NCBI RefSeq assembly: GCF_003205515.1
Contig: NZ_KZ826483.1
Coordinates: 248,001-312,000, forward strand
Origin: Litorivita pollutaquae
GTDB taxonomy: Bacteria; Pseudomonadota; Alphaproteobacteria; Rhodobacterales; Rhodobacteraceae
Length of the DNA stretch: 64,000 nt
Direction: 5' to 3'
Below the pieces are notes generated by a model. The model saw only the letters and a program-made list of their open reading frames with translations, did not search any database and was not told the origin of the DNA. The number at the start of each line of letters is the position of its first letter. Position 1 is the stretch's first letter. Below are positions 26,977-36,680 of the stretch, piece by piece. The translations under genes and the position numbers were made by a program.

Positions 26977-28605
26977 TTAGGCAACGGACTGCCTCCGCTC
27001 GAGAATACGCACCTGGCCCAAAATGATCGCCGCCGCATTTTCGGCAATGACCATGGTGGGGGCGTTGGTATTTCCCGCGACAAGGCTTGGCATGATGGAG
27101 GCATCGACGACCCGCAATCCGGACACGCCGCGTACTTTCAGTTCGGGGTCGACAACCGATGCTTGATCCGCCCCCATCCGGCATGTGCCGACCGGGTGAT
27201 AGATCGTCTCGGCGCCTTCGCGGATGAATGCCGCGATTTCATCGTCGGTCTGCACGGATTTTCCGGGCTGAACTTCGTATTTGCTATGCGCGGACATGGC
27301 CGGAGCTTCGAGGATCCTGCGCCCTGCCTTGAACGCGTCGATCATTGTTTTCATATCTTCCGGATCGCTCAGATAATTCGGCTGAATCAGCGGATCATCC
27401 ATCGGATCGGGGCTTTTGAGGCCGATATGACCTCGGCTTTTGGGCAGGACATCGCAAATGTGAAGGGTATAGCCATAGCCAAGGGCGATCTTGCGGCCAT
27501 GATCCTTCAGGTAGGTCGGCAAGAAGTGAAACTGGACATTCGGCCTGTCGCGATCGGGCGAGGATTTGATGAACCCGCCGCTTTCCGCCACATTCGAGGT
27601 CAAAAACCCCTTGCGCCGGAAGATGTAGGAAAATAATCCGCCAATGCCGCGTGGCAAAAAGCTGAGCGCGACACCGATCGGGCGCCGCGAGCTTGCGGAA
27701 TGCATGATCGTCACATCAAGGTGGTCGGCCAGATTCTTGCCCACCTCGGGAAGATCGTGAACCACCGAAAGGCCATGACGTTTGATTTCCTGCGCATCCC
27801 CGATACCGGACAGAAGCAGAAGCTGCGGTGAATTGATGGCACCGCCGGACAGGATCACCTCGCCACCATCATTCAGGCGCAATTGGCGATATTCGCCGCC
27901 GATCCGCAGGGTGACGCCGGTTGCTGTTTTGTCCTCCATGACGACGCGGGTCACGCGGGCGTCGGTGAATATTTCAAGGTTGGACCGGGATTCGGCCCCG
28001 CGCAGAAAGGCCTGCGCCGAACTCCAACGCCGTCCGTCCTTTTGCGTGACCTGATACATGCCCAGGCCCTCTTGGGCGCCGCTATTGAAGTCGCCATTAT
28101 GGGGAATCTGCAACTCGCGTCCGGCCTGCACGAAGTCGCGGCTGATGGGGTTCACGGTTTTCAGCTCGCTCACCGACAGCTCGCCGCCCTTGCCATGGGT
28201 GTCGGTGGTCCCGAACCGATGGTTGTCTTCAATCCGCTTGAACAGCTCTGTCATGCGGTCCCAGCCCCAGACATCCGTGCCTGCCTCTGACGCCCAATAG
28301 TCGTAGTCGTCCTTGTGGCCGCGAATATAGACCATGGCGTTGATCGATGACGAACCGCCCAACGTTTTGCCGCGGGGCCAGAACAGTTTGCGGCCATTCA
28401 GGTGCTCTTGCGGTTCCGTGTCAAAGGCCCAGTTCAGCTTTTTGCTGTTGGCCAGCAAGGCGATCCCCAATGGCATGTGGATCAGGGGGCTTTTGTCCTT
28501 TGGGCCCGCTTCGATAAGCGCGACGCGTTTGGCCGGGTCTGCCGACAGCCGGTTGGCCAGAACGCAACCGGCGGATCCGGCTCCTACGATGATATAGTCG
28601 TACAT
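26977..28605 (-). CDS. alkJ: GMC-family alcohol dehydrogenase AlkJ
   Basis: This 542-residue FAD flavoprotein of the GMC family oxidises the 1-alkanol to the aldehyde, probably at the cytoplasmic membrane face and passing electrons to quinone. The N-terminal [20 protein letters not shown] is the dinucleotide fold; [21 protein letters not shown] is GMC signature 1, and [13 protein letters not shown] holds the catalytic histidine region, followed by [19 protein letters not shown]. Large parts match recalled OCT plasmid AlkJ ([18 protein letters not shown]). It is slightly shorter than that protein, lacking its C-terminal tail. It lies 30 nt downstream of alkH. Confidence 0.93.
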   Translation of the reverse strand: MYDYIIVGAGSAGCVLANRLSADPAKRVALIEAGPKDKSPLIHMPLGIALLANSKKLNWAFDTEPQEHLNGRKLFWPRGKTLGGSSSINAMVYIRGHKDDYDYWASEAGTDVWGWDRMTELFKRIEDNHRFGTTDTHGKGGELSVSELKTVNPISRDFVQAGRELQIPHNGDFNSGAQEGLGMYQVTQKDGRRWSSAQAFLRGAESRSNLEIFTDARVTRVVMEDKTATGVTLRIGGEYRQLRLNDGGEVILSGGAINSPQLLLLSGIGDAQEIKRHGLSVVHDLPEVGKNLADHLDVTIMHSASSRRPIGVALSFLPRGIGGLFSYIFRRKGFLTSNVAESGGFIKSSPDRDRPNVQFHFLPTYLKDHGRKIALGYGYTLHICDVLPKSRGHIGLKSPDPMDDPLIQPNYLSDPEDMKTMIDAFKAGRRILEAPAMSAHSKYEVQPGKSVQTDDEIAAFIREGAETIYHPVGTCRMGADQASVVDPELKVRGVSGLRVVDASIMPSLVAGNTNAPTMVIAENAAAIILGQVRILERRQSVA

Positions 28606-28635
28606 TTCTTCTCTCCCTATTGGTTCGCAGCGGCG

Positions 28636-30081
28636 TTAGCCGAGCACCCGAACCACGATGTTGATGAGGCGGCGCACAAACCCGGTGTAAGGCGGGAAAA
28701 GCATGTGCGTGATCGAGTGCTTTTCCTCGAGTACGGCTTTTTCATGGGAAAAGGCCTTGAAGCCGTATTCACCATGCGCCGCCCCGATGCCCGAGTTGTT
28801 GACGCCGCCAAAAGGCAGGTTCGGATGCAGGAAATGCACCACGGTCAGGTTGACGCCCACCGCGCCCGAAGAGGTCCGCGAGACGATTTGATTTACGAAG
28901 CTCTTGCTCTTGTCGAAGATATAAAGGGCAAGCGGCTTGGGGTTTGCGTTGATCTTGTCGATGACCTTGTCCAGATCGACATATTCGATGATCGGCAAAA
29001 TTGGCCCAAAGAGCTCTTCTTGCGTGATTTCCATATCGTCCGAAACCTCGGAGATCAGCGTTGGGGCAACGAAATTCTGGCTGGCGTCAGTCTGCCCCCC
29101 CTGAACGATGCTGGCGCCTTTGGAGCGGGCATCTTCAATCAGGTTGCGCACCCGGTCAAAGTGCCGGTCATTCACGATCCGGCAATAATCGGGCGTTGCT
29201 TTTTGCGCCTCGGGCGTTTTGCCATAAACCCGTCCAACCTCGGCCTTCAGCGCGGTCTTGAACGCCGCAGACACATCGCGGTGCACATAGACATGATCCG
29301 GTGCGATACAGGTCTGCCCGTTGTTCGAGAACTTGCCCCAAACAATGTTGCGGGCGGCCTTTTTGATATTGGCATTCGGGCCAACAATGGTCGGTGACTT
29401 GCCACCAAGTTCCAAAGTGACCGATGTCAGGTTTTTCGCGGCGGCCTCCATCACCACCTTGCCGATGGCCGGGCTGCCGGTGAAAAAGATATGGTCAAAA
29501 GGCAGCGACAAAAGTTCCTGTGAAACGGCGGCGTCGCCTTCGATGACCGTGACCAGATCCGGCGTAAAGGCCTCTTCCACGATGTCGATCACGACTTGCG
29601 CCGCATTCGGCGTCATCTCGGACGGCTTGATAATCGCACTGTTGCCAGCGGCAATGGCAGAGACGAGCGGCCCGAGCGAAAGGTTTACCGGATAGTTCCA
29701 CGGCGCGATGATCAGGCATATCCCCTTGGCCTCGGGACGCACCCGTGCCTTGGTGCCAAATACGCCCAAAGTGGCGCGCGCGCGTTTGCCGCGCATCCAC
29801 GATTTCAGATGGTGTTTGGTGTGCCGGATTTCCTGAAGGACAGGAAAGATCTCGGTCAGTTTCACTTCTTCAGCGGGTTTGCGAAAATCGGCGGCGCAGG
29901 CCGCGATGATTTTGTCCTCGTTCCGTTTGACGGCGTCTGCCAAACGATCCAACTGTGCAATGCGCGCCTTGCGGTCGAAGCTGGCCCGCCGGGTAAGCTG
30001 AGCCTGCATCTGGGTGTCAAATGCGGACCGGATGGCATCCGCATCGATGGTGTTGGCAGGAAATGGTGCAACCTGGTTCAT
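28636..30081 (-). CDS. alkH: Aldehyde dehydrogenase AlkH
   Basis: This 481-residue NAD(P)-dependent class 3-like aldehyde dehydrogenase converts the alkanal to the fatty acid. Motifs are [36 protein letters not shown] (NAD site), [13 protein letters not shown] with the catalytic-base glutamate, [12 protein letters not shown] with the nucleophilic cysteine, and [12 protein letters not shown]. The C-terminal hydrophobic stretch ([15 protein letters not shown]) resembles the membrane-tethering tail of this subgroup and fits work on alkane-derived aldehydes. ATG 30081 has AGGAG upstream; the frame extending to 30447 only shadows alkG. It starts 10 nt after the alkG stop. Confidence 0.92.
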   Translation of the reverse strand: MNQVAPFPANTIDADAIRSAFDTQMQAQLTRRASFDRKARIAQLDRLADAVKRNEDKIIAACAADFRKPAEEVKLTEIFPVLQEIRHTKHHLKSWMRGKRARATLGVFGTKARVRPEAKGICLIIAPWNYPVNLSLGPLVSAIAAGNSAIIKPSEMTPNAAQVVIDIVEEAFTPDLVTVIEGDAAVSQELLSLPFDHIFFTGSPAIGKVVMEAAAKNLTSVTLELGGKSPTIVGPNANIKKAARNIVWGKFSNNGQTCIAPDHVYVHRDVSAAFKTALKAEVGRVYGKTPEAQKATPDYCRIVNDRHFDRVRNLIEDARSKGASIVQGGQTDASQNFVAPTLISEVSDDMEITQEELFGPILPIIEYVDLDKVIDKINANPKPLALYIFDKSKSFVNQIVSRTSSGAVGVNLTVVHFLHPNLPFGGVNNSGIGAAHGEYGFKAFSHEKAVLEEKHSITHMLFPPYTGFVRRLINIVVRVLG

Positions 30082-30091
30082 GCTCTCTCTC

Positions 30092-30610
30092 CTATTTCTC
30101 TTCATAGAGGACATAGTCCTCTTTTGTGGCGCCACAGTCAGGGCAGCACCAATCATCGGGGATTTGACTGAACAGAGTTCCGGCAGGGAAGCCTTCATGT
30201 TCGTCGCCAAGGGCTTCGTCATAGATATGACCGCATGTGATGCAGAGCCATTTCCGGTAGGCCGTTCCAGCGGCAACAGGGGCCGGCTGCGCGGCGGGCG
30301 CAGGCTGTGGCGCAGCGGGGGCGCTCGGTGCAGCAGCCACGGGCGCAGGTTCAGGGATCTGTGCCGCAGGTGCAGGTGCAGGTGCGGCGACCGGCGCGGG
30401 GGCGGGTTCAACCGCCTGAGCAGGCGCAGCCTCGCCGGACGGGGCACCGCCGATCAGGACAAAGTCTTCCTTGTCGCGCACCGCGCAATCCGGGCAAGAA
30501 AAGTCGTCGGGCACTTGCGACCAAAGTGTTCCGGGTGGGAACCCTTCGTGTGGGTGACCCTGAATTTCGTCATAGGTGTATCCGCAATCCGGGCATTGAT
30601 ATGTAGCCAT
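30092..30610 (-). CDS. alkG: Two-domain rubredoxin AlkG
   Basis: This 172-residue soluble electron carrier has two rubredoxin domains, one at residues 1-52 (Cys 6, 9, 39, 42) and one at about 118-172 (Cys 123, 126, 156, 159). It carries electrons from AlkT to AlkB. The second domain, ending [20 protein letters not shown], is almost the same as the C-terminal domain of the OCT plasmid AlkG as I recall it. The linker of about 60 residues is nearly all Ala, Pro, Val, Glu and Gln, unlike the mixed linker of the reference, so it is probably an extended flexible spacer. GGGAGG precedes the ATG. Confidence 0.94.
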   Translation of the reverse strand: MATYQCPDCGYTYDEIQGHPHEGFPPGTLWSQVPDDFSCPDCAVRDKEDFVLIGGAPSGEAAPAQAVEPAPAPVAAPAPAPAAQIPEPAPVAAAPSAPAAPQPAPAAQPAPVAAGTAYRKWLCITCGHIYDEALGDEHEGFPAGTLFSQIPDDWCCPDCGATKEDYVLYEEK

Positions 30611-30734
30611 TTTTCATTCCTCCCTTACACACGCGCGCTGACAGGCGAGCATGGGCGTCTCGTTCTTGTTTTAGGTGGGTTTTTCCTGCGGTCTTGCCAT
30701 CGGATGAAAGCAAGATGTGCGGTGGCAGGGCGGG

Positions 30735-30755
30735 GTTGGCCCGATCGGGGCCAAC
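30735..30755 (-). promoter_or_regulatory. Intercistronic hairpin between alkB and alkG
   Basis: Arms GTTGGCCC and GGGCCAAC (8 bp, perfect) enclose a 5-nt loop 29 nt downstream of the alkB stop, in a 174-nt gap. It could hold the alkB message at a higher level than the rest of the operon by blocking 3' decay or lowering read-through. Confidence 0.55.
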
Positions 30756-30784
30756 TCCAATGTGTCATGCAGTATGCTTGGGCC

Positions 30785-31996
30785 TTATTCGGCAGGCATA
30801 GCGGCAGGTTGCGCAGGCTCGACCGATCCGAATTTACGCTCATAGTGTTCGCGCATGCCGGGTTCGATCTGAATTCTGTTCAGATCACCCTTGGCCCAGT
30901 CGAGGACACGATGGTCCATGATCGACCGGAACCACGACGGAAGCAGAGCCGCGAAGAACATTCCGGGATAGCCCGAAGGCAATGCCGGCAAGTCCTTGAA
31001 ATCGCGCAGCGATTGATAGGACCGCGTGGGGTGCGCGTGGTGGTCCGAGTGCCGCTGCAAGTGGAACAGGATCAGGTTCGACATGATGTGGTTCGAGTTC
31101 CACGAATGGTGCGGTTTTTGGTGCTCATACTTGCCGTTGGGCAGTTTTTCACGCAGCAGGCCATAGTGCTCAATGTAGTTGGCCGAAGTGAGCTGCCACC
31201 AGCCGTAGGCCATCTGAATTGGCAAGAACACAAGCATGATCGGCCCGAAGAACGCCAGCAGACCGGCATAGAGAACAGCCGTAAGGATCAGCGGTTGAAG
31301 GATCTCGTTGTCCAAGTTCCAGACGCTTTTGCCGCTTCTCTTAAGGCGAACCTCTTCAAGCTCCCAAGCCCGTTTGAACGCGCCGGGAATTTCGCGGGTC
31401 GAGAAGGCGTAGATGCTCTCACCCATACGCGACGTTGCCGGATCGTTCGGGGTTGCCACATCGCGGTGGTGCCCTTTGTTGTGCTCGATAAAGAAGTGGC
31501 CATAGCCAACGACGGCCAGCACCAATTTGGCCATCCAGCGGTCAAAGGTTTCCTTTTTGTGCCCCAGTTCATGCCCGGTGTTCAGCGCCAATCCGTTGAC
31601 GACACCCAGCGACAAGGCCAGCGCGATGAATTCAAACGCATTGACCGATTGGGTTGCGACCCACCAGCAGCATCCGATCAAAGCGGCGTAGTGCATGGGC
31701 ACGGTGAGATAGGTGAGCACGCGGTAGTAGCGATCTTTTTCAAGATCAGCCACGGCCGATTCGGGGGGATTCGAAAAATCCTCGCCGAACATCGCATCTA
31801 GCAATGGCACCGCCAGATACCAAAGGATCAGGACAGTCCCGTACCAGATGCTCCAGCCCGTTGTAGATACCAGATAAAGCCCGATCAGCGGCGTCGCCGG
31901 CCAGAACACGGACAAAATCCAGAAATATCTTTTCTTGTCGACATATGCTTCGACGGTTCCGGCCTCCGCCGTGCCCGTTTCATTTAGATCCTTCAT
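30785..31996 (-). CDS. alkB: Alkane 1-monooxygenase AlkB
   Basis: This 403-residue integral membrane di-iron hydroxylase oxidises n-alkanes to 1-alkanols with O2 and electrons from AlkG. All histidine motifs are present: HELGH (142-146), EHNKGHH (171-177), NYIEHYG (273-279) and LQRHSDHH (313-320). Six hydrophobic segments fit the family. Long blocks match recalled GPo1 AlkB, for example LALNTGHELGHKKETFDRWM. The residue matching GPo1 Trp55, which limits chain length to about C12 or less in that enzyme, is Trp59 here. ATG 31996 has GGGAGG upstream. It is the first gene of alkBGHJKL, facing alkS. Confidence 0.96.
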   Translation of the reverse strand: MKDLNETGTAEAGTVEAYVDKKRYFWILSVFWPATPLIGLYLVSTTGWSIWYGTVLILWYLAVPLLDAMFGEDFSNPPESAVADLEKDRYYRVLTYLTVPMHYAALIGCCWWVATQSVNAFEFIALALSLGVVNGLALNTGHELGHKKETFDRWMAKLVLAVVGYGHFFIEHNKGHHRDVATPNDPATSRMGESIYAFSTREIPGAFKRAWELEEVRLKRSGKSVWNLDNEILQPLILTAVLYAGLLAFFGPIMLVFLPIQMAYGWWQLTSANYIEHYGLLREKLPNGKYEHQKPHHSWNSNHIMSNLILFHLQRHSDHHAHPTRSYQSLRDFKDLPALPSGYPGMFFAALLPSWFRSIMDHRVLDWAKGDLNRIQIEPGMREHYERKFGSVEPAQPAAMPAE

Positions 31997-32122
31997 CAGT
32001 CGTTTCCTCCCTTGGAATACCATCATCACGTCTGGCGGCGGTCCAATACCTATGCGCGTCGCATCGTTGTTCCTGCTGTCAGACATTGAACGACAGAAAT
32101 CGCGCCGACCCCGATTCCGCGC

Positions 32123-32142
32123 AACTACACGTTCGTGTAGTT
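32123..32142. promoter_or_regulatory. Perfect 20-bp palindrome between alkB and alkS
   Basis: AACTACACG and CGTGTAGTT flank a central TT, in the 213-bp divergent gap, 68 nt from the alkS start and 127 nt from the alkB start. A MalT/LuxR-class activator such as AlkS is the natural candidate to bind it, acting on one or both promoters. As RNA it could also form a stem. Confidence 0.5.
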
Positions 32143-32209
32143 TCGGGTTTTGTGTGTTAAAGCTATGAGGTTTGGACGCCGACGATACATCACTTTCGGG
32201 GAGGGAAGG

Positions 32210-34825
32210 ATGATCACGACCCCCGATGCAAATGCCAACGATGTTGCCGAGTTTCTCAAACGGATGAGCATCCGTCAGAAACGGTTGATCCGGGGCTGCC
32301 TGAAACGTGACAGGTTGGACTTTGCCGAGCATTCCGGTGCGAAATGCTTGCTGTTCAGAGCGCCCCGAGGTTTCGGAAAATCGGTTCAGGTCGCCTTATG
32401 CGCCCAAACGGCGATCGATCGCGGAGAAGACTGTATCTATTTGGATCTCTCGTCGTTCTGGCAGGAGGGCGCCTCTGAGGCGGATCTCATTGCCAGCGCG
32501 ATTGTCGCGGTGCTCGCGCCTCAGGAGCTTCCGGCCAAGACGCCGGGGCGCAGCCTGAAGACCGTCGCGTTGCATCATCTTTTAGGACACCAAAAGCCCG
32601 TTACAATCTGTCTCGATGGGGTCACGGATTCCACCACAATCCAGAGGTTCTTGAAAACGATTACGTTGGAAACGCCAGAAACCACCCGGTTGGTGGTGAG
32701 CCAACGTTTCCCGGGTACGTTGCTCTCTCTGTCGGTTCTGTCGGATGTCGTGACAATCGGCCCTGCCGAGTTGAATTTCACCCGCGACGAGACCTGTTCA
32801 ATCCTACCGTTGGAAACCGATCGGGCGGAAAAGATATTCAATATGACGCAGGGTTGGCCGCTTCTTTGCGCATTGGCCGGCAAATCGAATACATCCAGCG
32901 AGGCAATCATTCACCTGCCGGAGATTCAGGCCTATTTCGAAACGGACGTGCTGGCACAGATCGCAGAGCCGCTTCGGGACTGCCTGATCAACGCCAGTTG
33001 GTTGGAGGAAATTACCGCAGAAGCCAGCGACTATGTCTTCAAGATTGACGATTCCGGTCATAAGCTGGCTGAACTTGCATCACGCCACGGGCTTTTGACG
33101 TCCAGCGCTGACAAGCCCAGCCGCTATGAAATGAACCGGGCCTTGCAAGAGTATCTGCGCAATCGTTTCATCGAGAAATACGGGCCACGTCGATCGTATT
33201 TCCTGAAACGTATCGCTTTTTGGCATTGGCGAAGGAAAGAATATCGTGTCGTCGTTGAGGTGGGCCTGCGGGCGCATGATCACAGTTGGGCCCAAAGGCT
33301 GACGGATCAAGCTTTGTTGGACCTTGCTTTGAGGCAGGGCGAGATCGAAGCGTTGACAACCTGGTTCACCGGCATTTCCCGCAACAAGCTGTTTCAAACC
33401 CCGTCGTTGGCGATTGGCTATGCTTGGGTTCTGTATTTCAGCCAACGTGCCGGCGAAGCGCAGGACCTGCTTGATCGGTTGAAGGCCTTTTGGGACACTG
33501 CTTCGACAGGTCACGAAGACCCCAATGGATGGGCCGAACTGGTCCGTGCGATTGGCTTTGCGACACATGATGAGATGAAGCAAAGCGACGAGCGTTGCGC
33601 GGAATGGATTGACACTTATGGAGTGGTCAACCCAGTCGGACGGGCCGCGGCGCAGACCTGCAGAGCGTTCATCGCCGCCTCTGACAGGCAGTTTGCGGCC
33701 CTTTCGGATCACATTGCCTCTGCCACGGTCGTGAGCGGCGCGGTCCGTCAGCGCTATGCGTTTGGTTGGCTTGCGGGCGCGCAGATTCTGGCCCTTCTGT
33801 TGATGGGCGACATTCATGGCGCGCGCCGCGAAACTCGGCGGGCGCAGGAAAATGAAGACGTTGCCTATGACCGCACGCCCTTCGTCAAGGGCATGATCGC
33901 GTCTTTGGAACTTCAGATACAGGCAGAAGACGGGGCGATCACACCAAGCGAGAGCACCGTGCAAGAGGCTCTGAACTTTGCACTCCATTTCGGAGTAACG
34001 GATGTGGTTTGGAGCACCGTCCGAAGCGCCGCCGAAATCTACATCCGTCAGGGCGATAAATCGCGGGCGTTTTTGTTGCTTGAACGTTGCCGGTTGATGG
34101 CCAAAGAGCGTGGGTTGAAACGGTTGGACATGCTGGTTCGGCTGGGCACCGAAGTCTTCGCCATGGGAACCCGAACCAAAACCGCTCTGAGGGAGGAGCC
34201 TCTCCCGTCGGACGATGATTTGCAGTTTTTGCCAAACCAGAACCGCGCCCTTCAGGCGGAAATCGCATTGTTGCAAGCCTCACGGTTTTTGCAAGACCGC
34301 AAATTGGGGCTGGCGGAACGGCACGCGCGCAAAGCCATTTCGGATTTCACCGCAGTAAGGGACGAAATTGGCGGCATGCGCGCCCAATATACCCTTGCGG
34401 CGACGCTCTATCTCATGGGTGCGGAAAAGCAGGCGCTGAAACGTATCGCCGACGCCAATCAAAAGGCGGAACAACTGGGTAGCGCCAGATCATTGCTAAA
34501 CAGGCGCCACTTTTTGCGGGCCATTTGCCCGGAGACGAGAGCCCTCTTGGATCAAACAGTGCCCGAAATTTCCAAGATTGCAAAACCGGCGAACGAGGGG
34601 CAGGGCGACCAACGCCCCACTGTCGATAGCGCCGCCCCGATCAGCCAAAAGCAAGTCGGGGTCTTGCAAAATGCGGCGCTTGGTTTGAGCAACAAGGAAA
34701 TTGCAGCGCGCCTGCATGTCACGGAAGACACCGTGAAATGGCACTTCAGGAAAATCATGCAAGGCCTCAAAGCCGGCAATCGTACCGAAGCGGTCCTGAT
34801 CGCCCGGTCGCTTGGCCTTATCTAA
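32210..34825 (+). CDS. alkS: AlkS: MalT/LuxR-type activator of alk genes
   Basis: This 871-residue cytosolic regulator of the MalT (LAL) class has a Walker A motif APRGFGKSVQ (about 51-60), then a long helical, TPR-like sensor region, and a C-terminal LuxR helix-turn-helix, SQKQVGVLQNAALGLSNKEI then RLHVTEDTVKWHFRKIM. AlkS senses alkanes and switches on alkB in Pseudomonas; length and architecture agree with that protein. The ATG at 32210 follows GGGGAGGGAAGG and was preferred to a start at 32150, which would run into the palindrome region. It lies 31 nt ahead of alkT, and the pair is divergent from alkB. Confidence 0.88.
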   Translation: MITTPDANANDVAEFLKRMSIRQKRLIRGCLKRDRLDFAEHSGAKCLLFRAPRGFGKSVQVALCAQTAIDRGEDCIYLDLSSFWQEGASEADLIASAIVAVLAPQELPAKTPGRSLKTVALHHLLGHQKPVTICLDGVTDSTTIQRFLKTITLETPETTRLVVSQRFPGTLLSLSVLSDVVTIGPAELNFTRDETCSILPLETDRAEKIFNMTQGWPLLCALAGKSNTSSEAIIHLPEIQAYFETDVLAQIAEPLRDCLINASWLEEITAEASDYVFKIDDSGHKLAELASRHGLLTSSADKPSRYEMNRALQEYLRNRFIEKYGPRRSYFLKRIAFWHWRRKEYRVVVEVGLRAHDHSWAQRLTDQALLDLALRQGEIEALTTWFTGISRNKLFQTPSLAIGYAWVLYFSQRAGEAQDLLDRLKAFWDTASTGHEDPNGWAELVRAIGFATHDEMKQSDERCAEWIDTYGVVNPVGRAAAQTCRAFIAASDRQFAALSDHIASATVVSGAVRQRYAFGWLAGAQILALLLMGDIHGARRETRRAQENEDVAYDRTPFVKGMIASLELQIQAEDGAITPSESTVQEALNFALHFGVTDVVWSTVRSAAEIYIRQGDKSRAFLLLERCRLMAKERGLKRLDMLVRLGTEVFAMGTRTKTALREEPLPSDDDLQFLPNQNRALQAEIALLQASRFLQDRKLGLAERHARKAISDFTAVRDEIGGMRAQYTLAATLYLMGAEKQALKRIADANQKAEQLGSARSLLNRRHFLRAICPETRALLDQTVPEISKIAKPANEGQGDQRPTVDSAAPISQKQVGVLQNAALGLSNKEIAARLHVTEDTVKWHFRKIMQGLKAGNRTEAVLIARSLGLI

Positions 34826-34856
34826 ACGTTCGACATACCTAAGGAGGAACAGGAAC

Positions 34857-36035
34857 ATGGACACAACTGTCATCATTGGCAACGGAGTAGCGGGCACAAA
34901 TGCCGCCGCAACCTTGCGAAAGAATGGATATGAGGGCGCAATCAAGCTTATTGGTGAGGAAGTGGCGCTCCCCTATCAGCGCCCGCCTCTCTCTAAGGCC
35001 TGGCTGCGCGGATCGGACAGACCACAGCCCACGCCGATACGCCCACTTTCCTTTTTCCAAGACAATAACATCGAACTGATGCGCGCGCGAAAAATCGTCA
35101 AAATTGACAGAACGAAGCGAAGAATTCGCTTTTCAGATGGTAAGACGACGAAATTCGATACTCTGATTCTTGCGACAGGCGCCACGCCGCGCCGTCTTGA
35201 TGTGCAGGGGGCGGATTTGAAAGGAATTCATTATCTGCGGCACCTTGGCGATTCAGCAGGTTTGCGTCAGGCTCTGGCCGGCGCCGACTGCAACGACGTT
35301 GTCATCATTGGGGCCGGCGTGATCGGTCTCGAGGTCGCCTCTGCCGCAGTTGATCTGGGAAAGACGGTCACGGTTATCGAATCTGCCGCGCGCGCCATGG
35401 CCCGCGTTGCCTCGCCTGCAACAACCAATTTCGTCACTCAGTCGTTGGCAGATGCGGGTGTGAAATTCCTGTTCAACAAGAAAATCGAAGGCTTCGGTGC
35501 CGCAGGTCAACGCATTTGCGCGGTCAATCTTGGCGATGGAACCGAGGTGAAGGCCGATCTTGTGTTGGCGGGCATCGGTGCCACCCCCAATGTCGCGCTT
35601 GCCGAAGCTGCGGGTTTGGAATGTGACAATGGTATCTGCGTCGATCTGGATATGCGGACATCCGACCCAAAAATATTCGCAATCGGCGATTGCGCCCGCG
35701 GTGACAATATATATGCGCCCGGAAAGCTGCGCATCGAAACCGTTCACAATGCCATCTCGCAGGCACAAATTGCGGCAGCCGCGATTTGTAACAAGGAACG
35801 TCCCGCCCCGGTGCCGCCACGGTTTTGGTCTGATCTTAAAGGCATGAAGGTTCAGGCGCTTGGGATCGCGGCCGGTTACGATCTGGTGCGCAGCGATGCG
35901 ACACAAGATCCATCCGCTTTGGAGGTGCATTTGAAATGCGGTGACCGGCTTGTTGCTACTGAGACTGTGAACCTACCCAATCGTCAGAGCACCCTTGCGA
36001 AAGCGATTTCTCCCGCAGCTTTGATAGGTGTCTAA
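34857..36035 (+). CDS. alkT: AlkT: rubredoxin reductase
   Basis: This 392-residue FAD/NAD(P)H oxidoreductase passes electrons from NADH to AlkG. It has two dinucleotide-binding motifs, VIIGNGVAGTNAA near the N-terminus and VVIIGAGVIGLEVASAAVDLG near residue 145, plus LILATGATPRRL and FAIGDCARGDNIY, which closes the FAD site. The C-terminal reductase domain (RFWSDLKGMKVQALGIA) fits the ferredoxin/rubredoxin reductase group. AAGGAGG precedes the ATG at 34857. It follows alkS as in OCT plasmid alkST and supplies the third part of the hydroxylase electron chain. Confidence 0.92.
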   Translation: MDTTVIIGNGVAGTNAAATLRKNGYEGAIKLIGEEVALPYQRPPLSKAWLRGSDRPQPTPIRPLSFFQDNNIELMRARKIVKIDRTKRRIRFSDGKTTKFDTLILATGATPRRLDVQGADLKGIHYLRHLGDSAGLRQALAGADCNDVVIIGAGVIGLEVASAAVDLGKTVTVIESAARAMARVASPATTNFVTQSLADAGVKFLFNKKIEGFGAAGQRICAVNLGDGTEVKADLVLAGIGATPNVALAEAAGLECDNGICVDLDMRTSDPKIFAIGDCARGDNIYAPGKLRIETVHNAISQAQIAAAAICNKERPAPVPPRFWSDLKGMKVQALGIAAGYDLVRSDATQDPSALEVHLKCGDRLVATETVNLPNRQSTLAKAISPAALIGV

Positions 36036-36193
36036 TAAGGATATACCGCATTTGTGGCAGTGAGGTTTTAACGGGAATGCCATCGCAGATCTTCTGTTTT
36101 GCCGCCGGACACAAGGGCAAGAAACCGCATCGTCGCACATACATCCCCTTGTGTAGGATTTCTCCTCTCCAACCTCCCTGTGGACACCCCCCT

Positions 36194-36220
36194 GGCGGCA
36201 TCGGTCCTTTCGATGCCGCC
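36194..36220 (+). terminator. Hairpin downstream of alkT
   Basis: Arms GGCGGCATCG and CGATGCCGCC (10 bp, perfect) enclose a 7-nt loop, 159 nt after the alkT stop. The short CCTTT that follows is a weak U-tract. It probably ends the alkST transcript. Confidence 0.5.
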
Positions 36221-36680
36221 GCCTTTCGACACTCTACTGAGCGGGCGTTTCCCAAAGGCCCCAAATAATGACCTGACCCTGTCGCAAGGCTTTCGCGCCA
36301 GCCAAGGCCTGTGGGGTATTTAAGCTGCTGGAACACCGGCCTCTTGGTCTATGCGCATCCCGATGCATGGCCGGGTCAAAACGGTTCCGCCATAGCTTTT
36401 TCCCGTCGGGCGTTGATCAAACTCTATCTTGATGGGGTAGGGGGGCGGATCAATTGGGATGTGGTGACAGCCGAAGGCAACGGAAATCCAGTGGATGAAA
36501 CGCTCTGTGGATTGCGCCGACGCGTTGTGGACGGGCCGGGGCGGATGCCGGACGTCACTGACCAGAACATGTGGAGATGTTGCCTTAACAGGAGCAATAT
36601 CCGTCAAATACCTCGTTCCATAAAATCTGACTTAATTGCGCCGCGAAAACGGTGTTCTGGCATGTTGTCCATGGGTAATC

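Noticed and set aside
30082-30447. Extension of the alkH frame with a proline/arginine-rich N-terminus
   Set aside because: It is the antisense-frame image of the Ala/Pro linker of alkG; alkH aligns from ATG 30081 with AGGAG in front.
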